From Sphingomonas oligoaromativorans (GTDB lineage Bacteria > Pseudomonadota > Alphaproteobacteria > Sphingomonadales > Sphingomonadaceae), in NCBI RefSeq assembly GCF_011762195.1, contig NZ_JAASQK010000001.1:434001-498000 (forward strand): a DNA stretch of 64,000 nt, written 5' to 3'. The notes below the pieces were generated by a model. That model was not told the origin of the DNA. It was given only the letters and a program-made list of their open reading frames with translations, and searched no databases. The position numbers and the translations under genes are program-made. Position 1 is the stretch's first letter. Every line of letters begins with the position of its first letter. Below are positions 54,134 to 63,115 of this stretch, in pieces.

Positions 54134-55912
54134 TCATTCCTCGACGGGGTAGGGGCCTTTGCCGCCCTCGGCGATGAAGCGGTCGATCCGCGCCTGAAGC
54201 ACCGGCAACGGCACCGAGCCCATCTGGAGCACGGTGTCATGGAAGGCGCGGATGTTGAACTTCGGGCCGAGCGCCTTCTCCGCCTTGGCGCGGGCGTCGA
54301 CGATCGCCTTCTCGCCGAGATAATAGGAGAGCGCCTGCCCCGGCCAGGCGATGTAGCGATCGACCTCGGTCTCGATCTCATGATCCGCGAGCGCGGTGTT
54401 GTCGTGGAGATAGCGCTGCGCCTGCTCGCGGCTCCAGCCCATCGAATGGATGCCGGTATCCACCACCAGCCGCGCCGCGCGCCACATCTGGTAGCTCAGC
54501 ATCCCGAAGCGATCATAGGGCGTGTCGTACATCCCCATCTCGACGCCGAGCTTCTCGCAATAGAGCGCCCAGCCTTCGCCGTAGGCCGAGATGTAGGTCT
54601 TCTGGCGGAAGGGCGGCAGGCCTTCATTCTCGGCCGCCAGCGGCATCTGGAAGGCGTGGCCCGGCGCGCTCTCGTGCAGCGTCAGCGCCGTCAGCGAGTA
54701 GAGCGGGCGTGACGGCAGGTTGTAGGTGTTGACCAGATAGACGCCCGGCCCGCCGCGCCCGCCGGTGTAGAAGGGCGCGATGTCGGCCGGCACGGGGATG
54801 ATCGCGAAGCGGCTGCGCGGCAGGCGGCCGAACCAGTCCTTGGCCTTCCCGTCGAACGTCTTGGCGATCCAGGCGGCGCGATCGAGCAACTCCTGCGGCG
54901 TCTTGGCGTAGAAGCGCGGATCGGTGCGCAGGAAGGTCAGGAAGGCGGGCAGGTCGCCCTTGAAGTTCACCTCCTTCATCACGTCGAGCATCTCGGCGTG
55001 GATCTTGGCCACCTCGTCCAGCCCGATCTGGTGGATCTGCTGGGGCGTGAGATCGAGGGTGGTGAACTCCTTGATCTTGGACTGGTAATAAGCCTTGCCG
55101 TCGGGAAGCGAGTACGCGTCCAGCGCCGTGCGGGCGTGGGGGATATAATCGTCGCGCAGGAAGGCGAGCAGCGTCCGGTGCGCCGGCACCACGCTGTCGC
55201 GGATCGCCGCCGCGCCCGCCGCGCGCAGCTCCGCCTGCGTGGCGGCGGGGATCGTGACCGGCATCTTTCGGAACGGGGCGTAGAAGGGGTTATCCTCCGG
55301 CGTCCTGGGATCGGTGACGGAGGTGACCGTCGCGTCCCGGCCCTCCACCGTGATCTTCGGCGGCGTAAAGCCGCGCGCGAGGCCGGCCTTCATATTGCCG
55401 ATCTGCTGCGCGAAATAGCGCGGCATCTCGCCGAGCATCGTGATGTAGTTGCGATAATCCTGCTCGGTCTTGAAACTCTGCCGCGCCGTGCCGGCGACAT
55501 TGCCCCAGAAGCTGGTGTCCGCGTTGAGCGGCTTCTCATAATCGCGATAACGCTGCGAGGTGAGCAGCGCGGCGATCTGGTCGCGGTAGATTTCGTAATT
55601 CACCTGGTTGGCGGCCGAGAGCCGCTCGGGATGGATCGTCTTGAGCCGGGCCGTCACGTCGCTCCACATGCGCAGCCGCGCGGCCTGAGCCACGGGGCCG
55701 ACATCGGGCAGATGGGCGGAGATATGGTCGCCGCTATCCTCGTCGTCGGCCTTCTGATGCTCTCGCCATGTCCATTCGGCCGAATAGATCGCCTTGAAGC
55801 GCGCATCCTCGCTCGCCTGCGTCACGCCTTTCGGAGTCGCCGCCACCGCTGCCCCCGAAACGACCATGGCGATCAGCGAAACCGTCATCCATCCTGCCTT
55901 GAAAACACGCAT
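54134..55912 (-). CDS. Secreted DUF885 metallopeptidase-like protein
   Basis: 592 residues. Signal peptide MRVFKAGWMTVSLIAMVVSG. Middle: PFYAPFRKMPVTIPA and YYQSKIKEFTTLDLTPQQIHQIG. The metal motif is LTLHESAPGHAFQ (the HExxPGH of DUF885), followed by AYGEGWALYCEKLGVEMGMY with the third Glu ligand. DUF885 proteins are predicted zinc peptidases related to M32-like enzymes. Periplasmic cleavage of peptides is likely. ATG at 55912, with GGGG 8 nt upstream; a GTG at 55921 is a weaker candidate. Divergent from the GH127 gene across site C. Confidence 0.9.
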   Translation of the reverse strand: MRVFKAGWMTVSLIAMVVSGAAVAATPKGVTQASEDARFKAIYSAEWTWREHQKADDEDSGDHISAHLPDVGPVAQAARLRMWSDVTARLKTIHPERLSAANQVNYEIYRDQIAALLTSQRYRDYEKPLNADTSFWGNVAGTARQSFKTEQDYRNYITMLGEMPRYFAQQIGNMKAGLARGFTPPKITVEGRDATVTSVTDPRTPEDNPFYAPFRKMPVTIPAATQAELRAAGAAAIRDSVVPAHRTLLAFLRDDYIPHARTALDAYSLPDGKAYYQSKIKEFTTLDLTPQQIHQIGLDEVAKIHAEMLDVMKEVNFKGDLPAFLTFLRTDPRFYAKTPQELLDRAAWIAKTFDGKAKDWFGRLPRSRFAIIPVPADIAPFYTGGRGGPGVYLVNTYNLPSRPLYSLTALTLHESAPGHAFQMPLAAENEGLPPFRQKTYISAYGEGWALYCEKLGVEMGMYDTPYDRFGMLSYQMWRAARLVVDTGIHSMGWSREQAQRYLHDNTALADHEIETEVDRYIAWPGQALSYYLGEKAIVDARAKAEKALGPKFNIRAFHDTVLQMGSVPLPVLQARIDRFIAEGGKGPYPVEE

Positions 55913-55944
55913 CGAGCGCACCCCTTGCCTTCCTGGTTTTATAA

Positions 55945-55956
55945 ATCGTATAACAT
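55945..55956. promoter_or_regulatory. Putative GntR operator, site C
   Basis: ATCGTATAACAT, one mismatch from the reverse complement of site B. It lies in the 71-nt gap between divergent DUF885 and GH127 genes, 27 nt before the GH127 ATG and 32 nt before the DUF885 ATG, so a single site can control both. Confidence 0.7.
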
Positions 55957-55983
55957 ATTCGAGAAACGGACAAGGATGTGGGG

Positions 55984-58371
55984 ATGACGGCGAAACTGGC
56001 GACGACCCGACGCGAATGGCTGGCGGGAGCAGGTCTGGCGGCGATGGCGGGCGGCTGGAGCGGGCGGGCCTGGGCGGCCGCCGCGACGGGCCTGCTCCCT
56101 GCGCATCCCGAGCCTTTGCCGCTTCGCGATGTTCGTCTGCTGCCGTCGCCCTTTCTCGACGCGGTGGAGGCCAATCGCCGCTATCTGATGAGCCTCGAAC
56201 CCGACCGTTTGCTGCACAATTTCCGCACCGGCGCGGGGCTTCCGGCCAGGGCGGCGGTCTATGGCGGCTGGGAGGGCGATACGATCGCCGGCCATACGCT
56301 GGGCCATTATCTTTCGGCCCTCGCGCTGATGTACGCGCAGACCGGCGATGCCGAGGCGAAGCGCCGGGTGGATTATATCGTCGCCGAGTTGGTCGTCTGC
56401 CAGAAGGCGCGCGGCAATGGCTATGTTGCGGGTTTGCTGCGCAAGCGGAAGGACGGCACGCTGGCCGACGGCGAGGAGATCTTCGTCGAGATCATGAAGG
56501 GCGACATCCGCTCCGGCGGCTTCGACCTCAACGGCGCCTGGTCCCCGCTCTACAACATCCACAAGACCTTCGCCGGTCTGCTCGATGCGCAGGCGCTGTG
56601 CGACAACCGGCAGGCGCTGGAGGTGGCCGTCGGGCTCGGCCGCTATTTCCAGCGCCTGTTCGCCAGCCTGAGCGACGAGCAGATGCAGACGATGCTCGGC
56701 TGCGAATATGGTGGCCTCAACGAGAGCTATGCCGAGCTTTCCGCGCGCACCGGCGACGCGCAGTGGATGACGGTGGCCGAGCGCATCCACGACAACAAGG
56801 TGCTGACGCCGCTGGAACGCGGGCAGGACGATCTGCCCAATCTCCATGCCAACACGCAGATCCCCAAGCTGATCGGCCTCGCCCGCATCCATGAGCTGAC
56901 CGGCCGCGCGGCGCCCGGCGACGGCGCCCGCTTCTTCTGGGAGACGGTGACGCAGCATCACAGCTATGTGATCGGCGGCAATGCCGACCGTGAATATTTC
57001 TTCGCGCCCGATGCCATCTCGCAGCATCTCACCGAACAGACCTGCGAGCATTGCAACAGCTACAACATGCTGAAGCTGACCCGGCATCTTTATGGCTGGC
57101 GGCCGAACGGGGCACTGTTCGACTATTACGAGCGCACCCACTTCAATCATATCCTGGCCGCGCACGACCCGAAGACGGGCATGTTCACCTACATGACGCC
57201 GCTGATGTCCGGCATCAAACGCGACTGGTCCTCGCCGACCGAGGATTTCTGGTGCTGCGTCGGCTCGGGGATGGAGAGCCACGCCAAGCATGGGGATTCG
57301 ATCTACTGGCAGGGCAAGGATGTGCTGCTGGTCAATCTCTTCATCCCCTCCCGCGCGCACTGGGCGGCGAAGGGCGCGGATGTGGAGCTGTCCACGGCCT
57401 ATCCCTATCAGGGCGAGGTGAAGCTCACGCTCTCGACGCTGCGGCGGGCCGGTGCCTTCGCGATCGCGATGCGGGTGCCGGGCTGGGCGAAGACGGCGGC
57501 GTTCCGCGTCAACGGTCAGCCGGTCGAGGCAGTGCGCGAGGCGGGCTACGCCATCGTGCGCCGCCGCTGGCAGGCGGGAGACATGGTGTCGATGACGCTG
57601 CCGATGGACCTGCGCATCGAGGCGACCACCGACGATCCCGATACGATCGCGATCCTGCGCGGGCCGCTGGTGCTCGCCGCCGATCTTGGCCCGGCCGACA
57701 AGGAACTGGCGAACGCCGCCGCTCCGGCGCTGGTGGGCAGCGACATTCTCGGCGGCTTCCGTGCGGATGCGGCGCAGCCGGCGGTCTATCGCACCGAAGG
57801 GCTCGGCCGCCCCGCGGACATGCGGTTCGCGCCCTTCTACAGTGCCTATGACCGGCGCAGCGCCGTCTATTTCAAGCGCTTCACCGATGCCGGATGGGAG
57901 AAGGAGAAGGTCGCCTTCGCCGCCGAGCAGGCGCGGCTGGCCGATCTCGCGGCGCGCTCGGTAGACGTGATGCATCTGGGCGAGATGCAGCCCGAGCGCG
58001 ACCATGGGCTGACCTCCGACATCTCCTATCCGGTGGTCTATCGCGGGCGGAACGGGCGCGACGCGCGCAGCGGCGGCTTCTTCCAGTTCGGCATGAAGGT
58101 GAAGCCCGGCCCGCTCGTGCTGGAGGCGACCTATTGGGGCGACGAGCGCAAGCGCGCCTTCGACATCCTGATCGACGGGCAGAAGATCGCGACGCAGGAA
58201 CTGGAGGCGCTGAAGCCCGGCCAGTTCATCGATATCGACTATCCGGTGCCGGAGGCGCTGACCCGCGGCAAGGCGAGCGTCGTCGTGCGCTTCCAGCCGC
58301 ATACCGGCCATACCGCAGGCCCCGTGTTCGGCGTGCGGCTGTTCACGCCGGCGAAGGGCGCGACGGTGTGA
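55984..58371 (+). CDS. GH127-family protein, putative beta-L-arabinofuranosidase, Tat-exported
   Basis: 795 residues. A twin-arginine signal (ATTRREWLAGAG) precedes a DUF1680/GH127 (alpha/alpha)6 barrel. The zinc-site residues of this family are visible: Glu355 and Cys357 (EHCNSYN) and the pair Cys424-Cys425 (FWCCVGSG), the first of which would be the nucleophile. A C-terminal beta domain follows (residues ~550-795). GH127 enzymes remove beta-L-arabinofuranose from hydroxyproline-linked arabinosides of extensins in known cases. The ATG at 55984 follows AAGGA by 7 nt. Convergent with the GH27 gene. Confidence 0.93.
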   Translation: MTAKLATTRREWLAGAGLAAMAGGWSGRAWAAAATGLLPAHPEPLPLRDVRLLPSPFLDAVEANRRYLMSLEPDRLLHNFRTGAGLPARAAVYGGWEGDTIAGHTLGHYLSALALMYAQTGDAEAKRRVDYIVAELVVCQKARGNGYVAGLLRKRKDGTLADGEEIFVEIMKGDIRSGGFDLNGAWSPLYNIHKTFAGLLDAQALCDNRQALEVAVGLGRYFQRLFASLSDEQMQTMLGCEYGGLNESYAELSARTGDAQWMTVAERIHDNKVLTPLERGQDDLPNLHANTQIPKLIGLARIHELTGRAAPGDGARFFWETVTQHHSYVIGGNADREYFFAPDAISQHLTEQTCEHCNSYNMLKLTRHLYGWRPNGALFDYYERTHFNHILAAHDPKTGMFTYMTPLMSGIKRDWSSPTEDFWCCVGSGMESHAKHGDSIYWQGKDVLLVNLFIPSRAHWAAKGADVELSTAYPYQGEVKLTLSTLRRAGAFAIAMRVPGWAKTAAFRVNGQPVEAVREAGYAIVRRRWQAGDMVSMTLPMDLRIEATTDDPDTIAILRGPLVLAADLGPADKELANAAAPALVGSDILGGFRADAAQPAVYRTEGLGRPADMRFAPFYSAYDRRSAVYFKRFTDAGWEKEKVAFAAEQARLADLAARSVDVMHLGEMQPERDHGLTSDISYPVVYRGRNGRDARSGGFFQFGMKVKPGPLVLEATYWGDERKRAFDILIDGQKIATQELEALKPGQFIDIDYPVPEALTRGKASVVVRFQPHTGHTAGPVFGVRLFTPAKGATV

Positions 58372-58375
58372 GGCG

Positions 58376-59884
58376 TCAGGGCTGGCCGCGCAGGCGCAGC
58401 AGCACGGCGCCATGGGCGGGGATCTTCCACGATCTCCGCCCGGCATTGTCTGGAACGCCGGCCCAGACGTCGACCAGCGCTTCGATGCGGGAGAGGCCGG
58501 CGTCCTCGGGCGCGAAGGACATCTCCCGCGCCGTCTCGCCCCGGTTGAAGAGGGCGAGCGCCACCGATCCGTCGGCGAGTGGCCGCGACCAGATCTCCGC
58601 CTCGCCATCCTTGCGGATACGGCGCGCCTGCCGGCCGAGAGCATCCTGATCGATCGCGATCACCCCGCGATTCTCCAGCAGAGCGATGGTGGCGGGTGAC
58701 ATGGTGCGCAGATCATTGCCCAGCATCAGCGGCGCCGCCAGCATCGCCCACAGCGTCATGTGCGTGCGATATTCGTCCTCGCTCATGCCCCCGTTGCCGA
58801 CTTCGAGCATATCGGGATCGTTCCAGCCGCCGGGGCCGGCGGTGGCGGGATCGCCGTCCTTGTCGAAGCCGATGCCGGCCATGGAATCGTATCGGTCCTC
58901 GATGTCGCCGGTGGTGCGCCAGAGATGCCCGCCCACGTCGCGGCCCCATGTGCCCACCCGGTCGCGGCCATATTGGCAGAGGCTGTAGACGATGCGCCGC
59001 CCGGTCGCGCGGAGCGCCTGCCCCATCTGCTGATAGGCGAGCCTCACCTGCGAGGCGGTGCGGAAGATGCCCTCGCCCGAGCAGAGATCATATTTCAGGT
59101 AGTCGAAGCCCCAGGCGGCGAAAGTCCGTGCGTCCTGCTCGACATGACCGTAGCTGCCGGTGAAGCCCGCACAGGTTTTCGGGCCGGGCGAGCTGTAGAG
59201 GCCGATCTTCAACCCCCTCGCATGAACATAGTCGGCCAGCGCCTTCATGTCCGGGAAGCGGGCATTGGGCCGGATCGCGCCGTCCGGGCCGCGCGTGCCC
59301 TGCCAGCCGTCGTCGATGTTGATGAAGCGATAGCCCGCGTCGCGCAGGCCCGAACTGACGAGATGATCCGCGATTTCGCGCACCGTGCGGTCGTCGATGG
59401 CGGCGGCGAAGCGGTTCCAGCTCGACCAGCCCATCGGCGGCGTCGGCGCCAGGCCGTCGGGCCGGAGCGTGGCGGGCGCGGGAAGGGGCGCGAGCGGGAA
59501 GGCGAGGCGCCGCGCATCGGCTTCGCCGCCGCGCTTCACCTCCGCATCGACATGCCGCTCCCAGATGTCGCCGGTGACGTGGAGGCCGGCGCGATCCACG
59601 GTTGCGGTCCAGATGCGCGGGGGCAGGCGGGGATTGCCATTGTCGATCAGGAAGCGGGCCTTGCCGCCCGCAACCTCCAGCGCGCGCATCGGCATGTCGC
59701 CATACCAGTCGGTGGTGACGGTGCCGCGCCAGCCCGCCGCGTCGCGGGAAAGGCGCATCATGCGCAGGCCCGGAAACTCCTCCGAACGGGGGAAGAGCCA
59801 GACGCCGGAGAGGTCCGCCACGCGCGGCGCCGGGGCGGCGGCGGTGAGCGACAGCAGGGCGGCGGCGAGATGCGCGGGCTTCAT
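58376..59884 (-). CDS. Secreted GH27-family protein, putative alpha-galactosidase
   Basis: 502 residues. Signal peptide MKPAHLAAALLSLTAAAPA. Residues ~25-130 are an extra beta-rich N-terminal domain not present in simple GH27 enzymes. The TIM barrel starts at PPMGWSSWNRF near residue 150. The nucleophile is Asp266 (YLKYDLC) and the acid/base Asp327 (WRTTGDIED). INIDDGWQ keeps the Asp pair typical of alpha-galactosidases rather than arabinopyranosidases. In extensins, Ser carries alpha-galactose, which would fit. It lies 63 nt downstream of the TonB receptor and is probably cotranscribed with it. Confidence 0.94.
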   Translation of the reverse strand: MKPAHLAAALLSLTAAAPAPRVADLSGVWLFPRSEEFPGLRMMRLSRDAAGWRGTVTTDWYGDMPMRALEVAGGKARFLIDNGNPRLPPRIWTATVDRAGLHVTGDIWERHVDAEVKRGGEADARRLAFPLAPLPAPATLRPDGLAPTPPMGWSSWNRFAAAIDDRTVREIADHLVSSGLRDAGYRFINIDDGWQGTRGPDGAIRPNARFPDMKALADYVHARGLKIGLYSSPGPKTCAGFTGSYGHVEQDARTFAAWGFDYLKYDLCSGEGIFRTASQVRLAYQQMGQALRATGRRIVYSLCQYGRDRVGTWGRDVGGHLWRTTGDIEDRYDSMAGIGFDKDGDPATAGPGGWNDPDMLEVGNGGMSEDEYRTHMTLWAMLAAPLMLGNDLRTMSPATIALLENRGVIAIDQDALGRQARRIRKDGEAEIWSRPLADGSVALALFNRGETAREMSFAPEDAGLSRIEALVDVWAGVPDNAGRRSWKIPAHGAVLLRLRGQP

Positions 59885-59947
59885 GAAGGCTCCCGTAAAA
59901 GGCGCCGGCCGTCGAAGGGGGAAGGGGGGACGGCCGGCGCAGGACGA

Positions 59948-62899
59948 TCAGAACTCGACGGTGGCGCCGATGAAGATCGTCCGGCCGAGCGGATCGTAGA
60001 CGCCCGGATAGGTGTTGCCATTGCCGAAGGTGGACAGGATGCCCTGCGCGATGGCGGGCGGATCCCTGTCGAACAGGTTGTTCACGCCGGCGCGCAGCGT
60101 CAGCTTCTTCTCGAAGCTGATCGTCGTGGCGAGATCGAAATAGTTATAGGCCTTGATCTTGCGGTTGATCTCGCTCGGCAACAGGCCTTCGAAGGCCGGC
60201 TGATCCGAGGAGCTGGAGAGCCTCACCCCGCCGAAATAGCGCCAGGCGAGCGACAGGGTGGGCTTGTTCGGGCCGGGGATCGACCAGGTGGTGCGCAACT
60301 GATGCCGCCACTTCGGCGAAGGCTCCCCGCAGGTATAGCCGTAGAGACCCTTGCAGTCATAGGAGCCGAGGCCGGGCAGCGGCTCGGTGACGAGCTTGGT
60401 GAGATAGGTGCCCACCAGATCGAAATCGATCTTGCCATAGCGCCCGATCCCGAAGCTGTAATTGCTCGTGATGTCGAGGCCCGAGGTCAGCAGATAACCG
60501 GTGTTGAGCGTGGTGGCGACGACATAGCCGTCATTGCCGAACAGCACGCCGCTGCGCGGATCGCGATGGAAGAGGCTGCAATAATAGGGATCGCCGGTCG
60601 TGGCGCACTGGCTGATCGTCAGCGAAGGATCGATATTGCTGATATAATCCTTCACCTTGATGTGGAAATAATCGACCGAGAGCGAGAAGTTGCGCAGGGC
60701 GCGCGGCGTCAGGATCAGGCCGACGGTGTAGGTGTCGCCCTTCTCGGGCTTCACGTTGCGGTTACCGCCATATTGCTCGACGCAGACGCCGGCCGGGCAT
60801 TCCGGGATCAGGCCATATTGCGCGGCGGTGACGCCGGTGCGCTCGCAGACCTCCAGCGACAAGGTCGGGTTGGCTCCGGCGCAGGGATCGGTCGCGGTGA
60901 CGTTGCCGAGGCTGACGGTGCCGAACAGTTCGCTGATATTGGGCGCGCGGATCGCCCGGTTGTAGCTCGCGCGCAGACGCAGATCGCTCGTCGGCGCGTA
61001 GGAGAGTTCGGCCTTGTAGGTCAGGACGTTGAAGTTGGACGCGAAGCCGGTCGAGTGCTGCTCGTTATGATAGGCGGAATAGCGCACGCCGCCGTTGATG
61101 GTGAGCGCCTTGGCGTAGGGCAGATCGGACAGGATCGGCACCTCGATCTCGCCATAGCCTTCGTTGACGCTAATCACGCCGTCGGAATCGCGGGTGCCGC
61201 CCTGCTCGGCGATCTCGTCTGCGGTGAAGACCAGCGACTCCCGCCGGTGCTCGGCGCCGAGCGCGATGCCGATGCCGTGCTCCGCCCACGGGCTCTTGAT
61301 GCCGTACTCGCCGAGATCGCCATTGATCGAGCCGGAGATCACCGTCTGCTTGTTGCGGCTCTTCGTGTTGCTCGGCGAGAAGATGTAGGGAAGGTTGTGC
61401 GGATCGATCGCGTTGAACGCGAAGACGTCGATCGGCAGGCAGCTCGGATCGCTGCCGTCGATCACCGACTGGCAGGTGGGTGTGCCGTTGACGTTGACGA
61501 CGTTCAGCGCGCGCTGCGCCTTCACATTGTCGACATTGTTGAGATAGGTCTCGTCATAGCGGACCTCGGAGCGCAGATAGCTGACGTCGTAGCTGAAGCC
61601 CTTGGCGAAATCCCCCCGCAGGCCGAGCGTATAGCGGAAATCCTCATGCCGCAGATCGTCGCGGCGGGGCGTCGTCAGGCGGTAACCGATGAAGGTGTCC
61701 TCGGTCTGCGCGGTGCCGGCCGCCGGGCCGCACAAGGTCGTCGCCTGGCTCGACGAAAGATAGGGATTGTCGCAGTTGATCGTGAAGGTGGTCCCCTGGA
61801 ACAGGGCCGAGGGCGCCGCCTGCGAGAAGGTGTGATCGTTCATGTACATGAAGCTGCCGTAGAGTTCGGCGAGCGGGCTGAACTTGAACTTGGCGAAGGC
61901 GCCGGCGGTGGCGCGCTTGTCCGAGCGCTGGAAATAGTTGGTCGGTGAATAATTGTAGAGGAAGCTGGAGTTGTAGGGCACCCAGGTGTGCTGGCCGTCC
62001 TTGGTGTTGTTCAGCGTCTGCCCGGTGTTCGGCCCGGTCAACAGCGTGAACAGGCCCCATTGGTTGTTGCTCGATCCGCCGCAGGTGAGATTGGTGCCGG
62101 CGTCGTCCGCCGGATCGAGCGCACAGGCCGAGACGTCCCGCGTATCCTGCGTGATCGGCCGGGTCTGGCGATAACCGCCATAGACGGTGATGTTGCCCCG
62201 CCCGCCGGCGAAATTCTTTCCGAACGCGCCATTGACGTCGACCTTGTCCCCCTCGAACACCGTCGAGGGCGCCGTCGCATAGCCCTTGGCCTGGCCGAGG
62301 CCGCGCAGATAATCGTCGCCGTTGCTGTGCTGATAGGCGCTGGTCTGGGCGTCCAGCCGGAAGCCGTCCAGATCGTCCCGCAGCACGAAGTTGACGACGC
62401 CCGACAGCGCATCCGAACCGTAGACGGCCGACGCGCCGCCCGTCACCACATCGACGCGCTGGACGAGCGAGGAAGGCACGAAATTGGTGTCCACCGCCTG
62501 TTGCGGCAACATGCGCTGCCCGTTCAGCAGCACCAGAACGCGGCTTGAGCCGAGGTTGCGCAGGTTTAACTTCGAGGTGCCGTCGGAGCCGTTGGAGACG
62601 TTCTCATTCTCCGCCGCGGTGAATTGCGGGAGCTTGTTGAGCACGCTCTCGACGCTGGTCGCGCCCTGATATTTGATCTCGCCTTCGCCCACGACGGTGA
62701 GCGGGCTGTTGCTGGTCAATCCCTGCCGCTTGATGCGCGTGCCGGTGACGACGATCTCCGAAGCGGCCGTGTCCGGGGTCGCCGACGCGACGGGACCGGA
62801 AGGCGTGATGGTCTGGGAATGAGCGCCCCCGGACAGCAGCGCCACCGCCAACGCTCCCAGCGCGACGGAGCCACAAGTCGATCCAGATATCTTCCGCAT
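59948..62899 (-). CDS. TonB-dependent outer-membrane receptor
   Basis: 983 residues. Signal peptide (VALGALAVALLSGGAHSQ), TonB box near IVVTGTRIKRQG, plug domain with LNLRNLGSSRVLVLLNGQRM and VVTGGASAVYGSDALSGVVN, then a 22-strand-type barrel ending in an aromatic C-terminal strand (IFIGATVEF). The sequence resembles receptors found beside peptidase and glycosidase genes. Probably imports glycopeptide fragments, by context. ATG at 62899 with GGGGGA upstream. Site D is 67 nt before the start. Confidence 0.94.
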   Translation of the reverse strand: MRKISGSTCGSVALGALAVALLSGGAHSQTITPSGPVASATPDTAASEIVVTGTRIKRQGLTSNSPLTVVGEGEIKYQGATSVESVLNKLPQFTAAENENVSNGSDGTSKLNLRNLGSSRVLVLLNGQRMLPQQAVDTNFVPSSLVQRVDVVTGGASAVYGSDALSGVVNFVLRDDLDGFRLDAQTSAYQHSNGDDYLRGLGQAKGYATAPSTVFEGDKVDVNGAFGKNFAGGRGNITVYGGYRQTRPITQDTRDVSACALDPADDAGTNLTCGGSSNNQWGLFTLLTGPNTGQTLNNTKDGQHTWVPYNSSFLYNYSPTNYFQRSDKRATAGAFAKFKFSPLAELYGSFMYMNDHTFSQAAPSALFQGTTFTINCDNPYLSSSQATTLCGPAAGTAQTEDTFIGYRLTTPRRDDLRHEDFRYTLGLRGDFAKGFSYDVSYLRSEVRYDETYLNNVDNVKAQRALNVVNVNGTPTCQSVIDGSDPSCLPIDVFAFNAIDPHNLPYIFSPSNTKSRNKQTVISGSINGDLGEYGIKSPWAEHGIGIALGAEHRRESLVFTADEIAEQGGTRDSDGVISVNEGYGEIEVPILSDLPYAKALTINGGVRYSAYHNEQHSTGFASNFNVLTYKAELSYAPTSDLRLRASYNRAIRAPNISELFGTVSLGNVTATDPCAGANPTLSLEVCERTGVTAAQYGLIPECPAGVCVEQYGGNRNVKPEKGDTYTVGLILTPRALRNFSLSVDYFHIKVKDYISNIDPSLTISQCATTGDPYYCSLFHRDPRSGVLFGNDGYVVATTLNTGYLLTSGLDITSNYSFGIGRYGKIDFDLVGTYLTKLVTEPLPGLGSYDCKGLYGYTCGEPSPKWRHQLRTTWSIPGPNKPTLSLAWRYFGGVRLSSSSDQPAFEGLLPSEINRKIKAYNYFDLATTISFEKKLTLRAGVNNLFDRDPPAIAQGILSTFGNGNTYPGVYDPLGRTIFIGATVEF

Positions 62900-62966
62900 G
62901 TCCCATTCCCCCTTGCCGTTCAAGCTTGTGAGGGGAGTGCAACATGACTGACATCTTCTGTCAAAT

Positions 62967-62978
62967 ATTTTATACGAT
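62967..62978 (-). promoter_or_regulatory. Putative GntR operator, site D
   Basis: Minus-strand ATCGTATAAAAT, one mismatch from site C. Lies 67 nt upstream of the TonB receptor start, in the gap after the POT transporter stop. Confidence 0.6.
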
Positions 62979-63115
62979 ATTCGATATCTAGAAAATGCGA
63001 GGGATAAAGGGATTGTAAAATCAGACAATTTCCGAAGTCGGAACGGAGGCGACAAAGCGCATATCGTGCCGGAAGCGGGGCCTCCGGGCGCGAATCTTCA
63101 AACCGCGAGGTGGGT

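Noticed and set aside
58760-61948. A 1062-codon open frame antisense to the GH27 and TonB receptor genes
   Set aside because: It spans two well-supported genes and the gap between them, with shadow composition and no recognisable motif.
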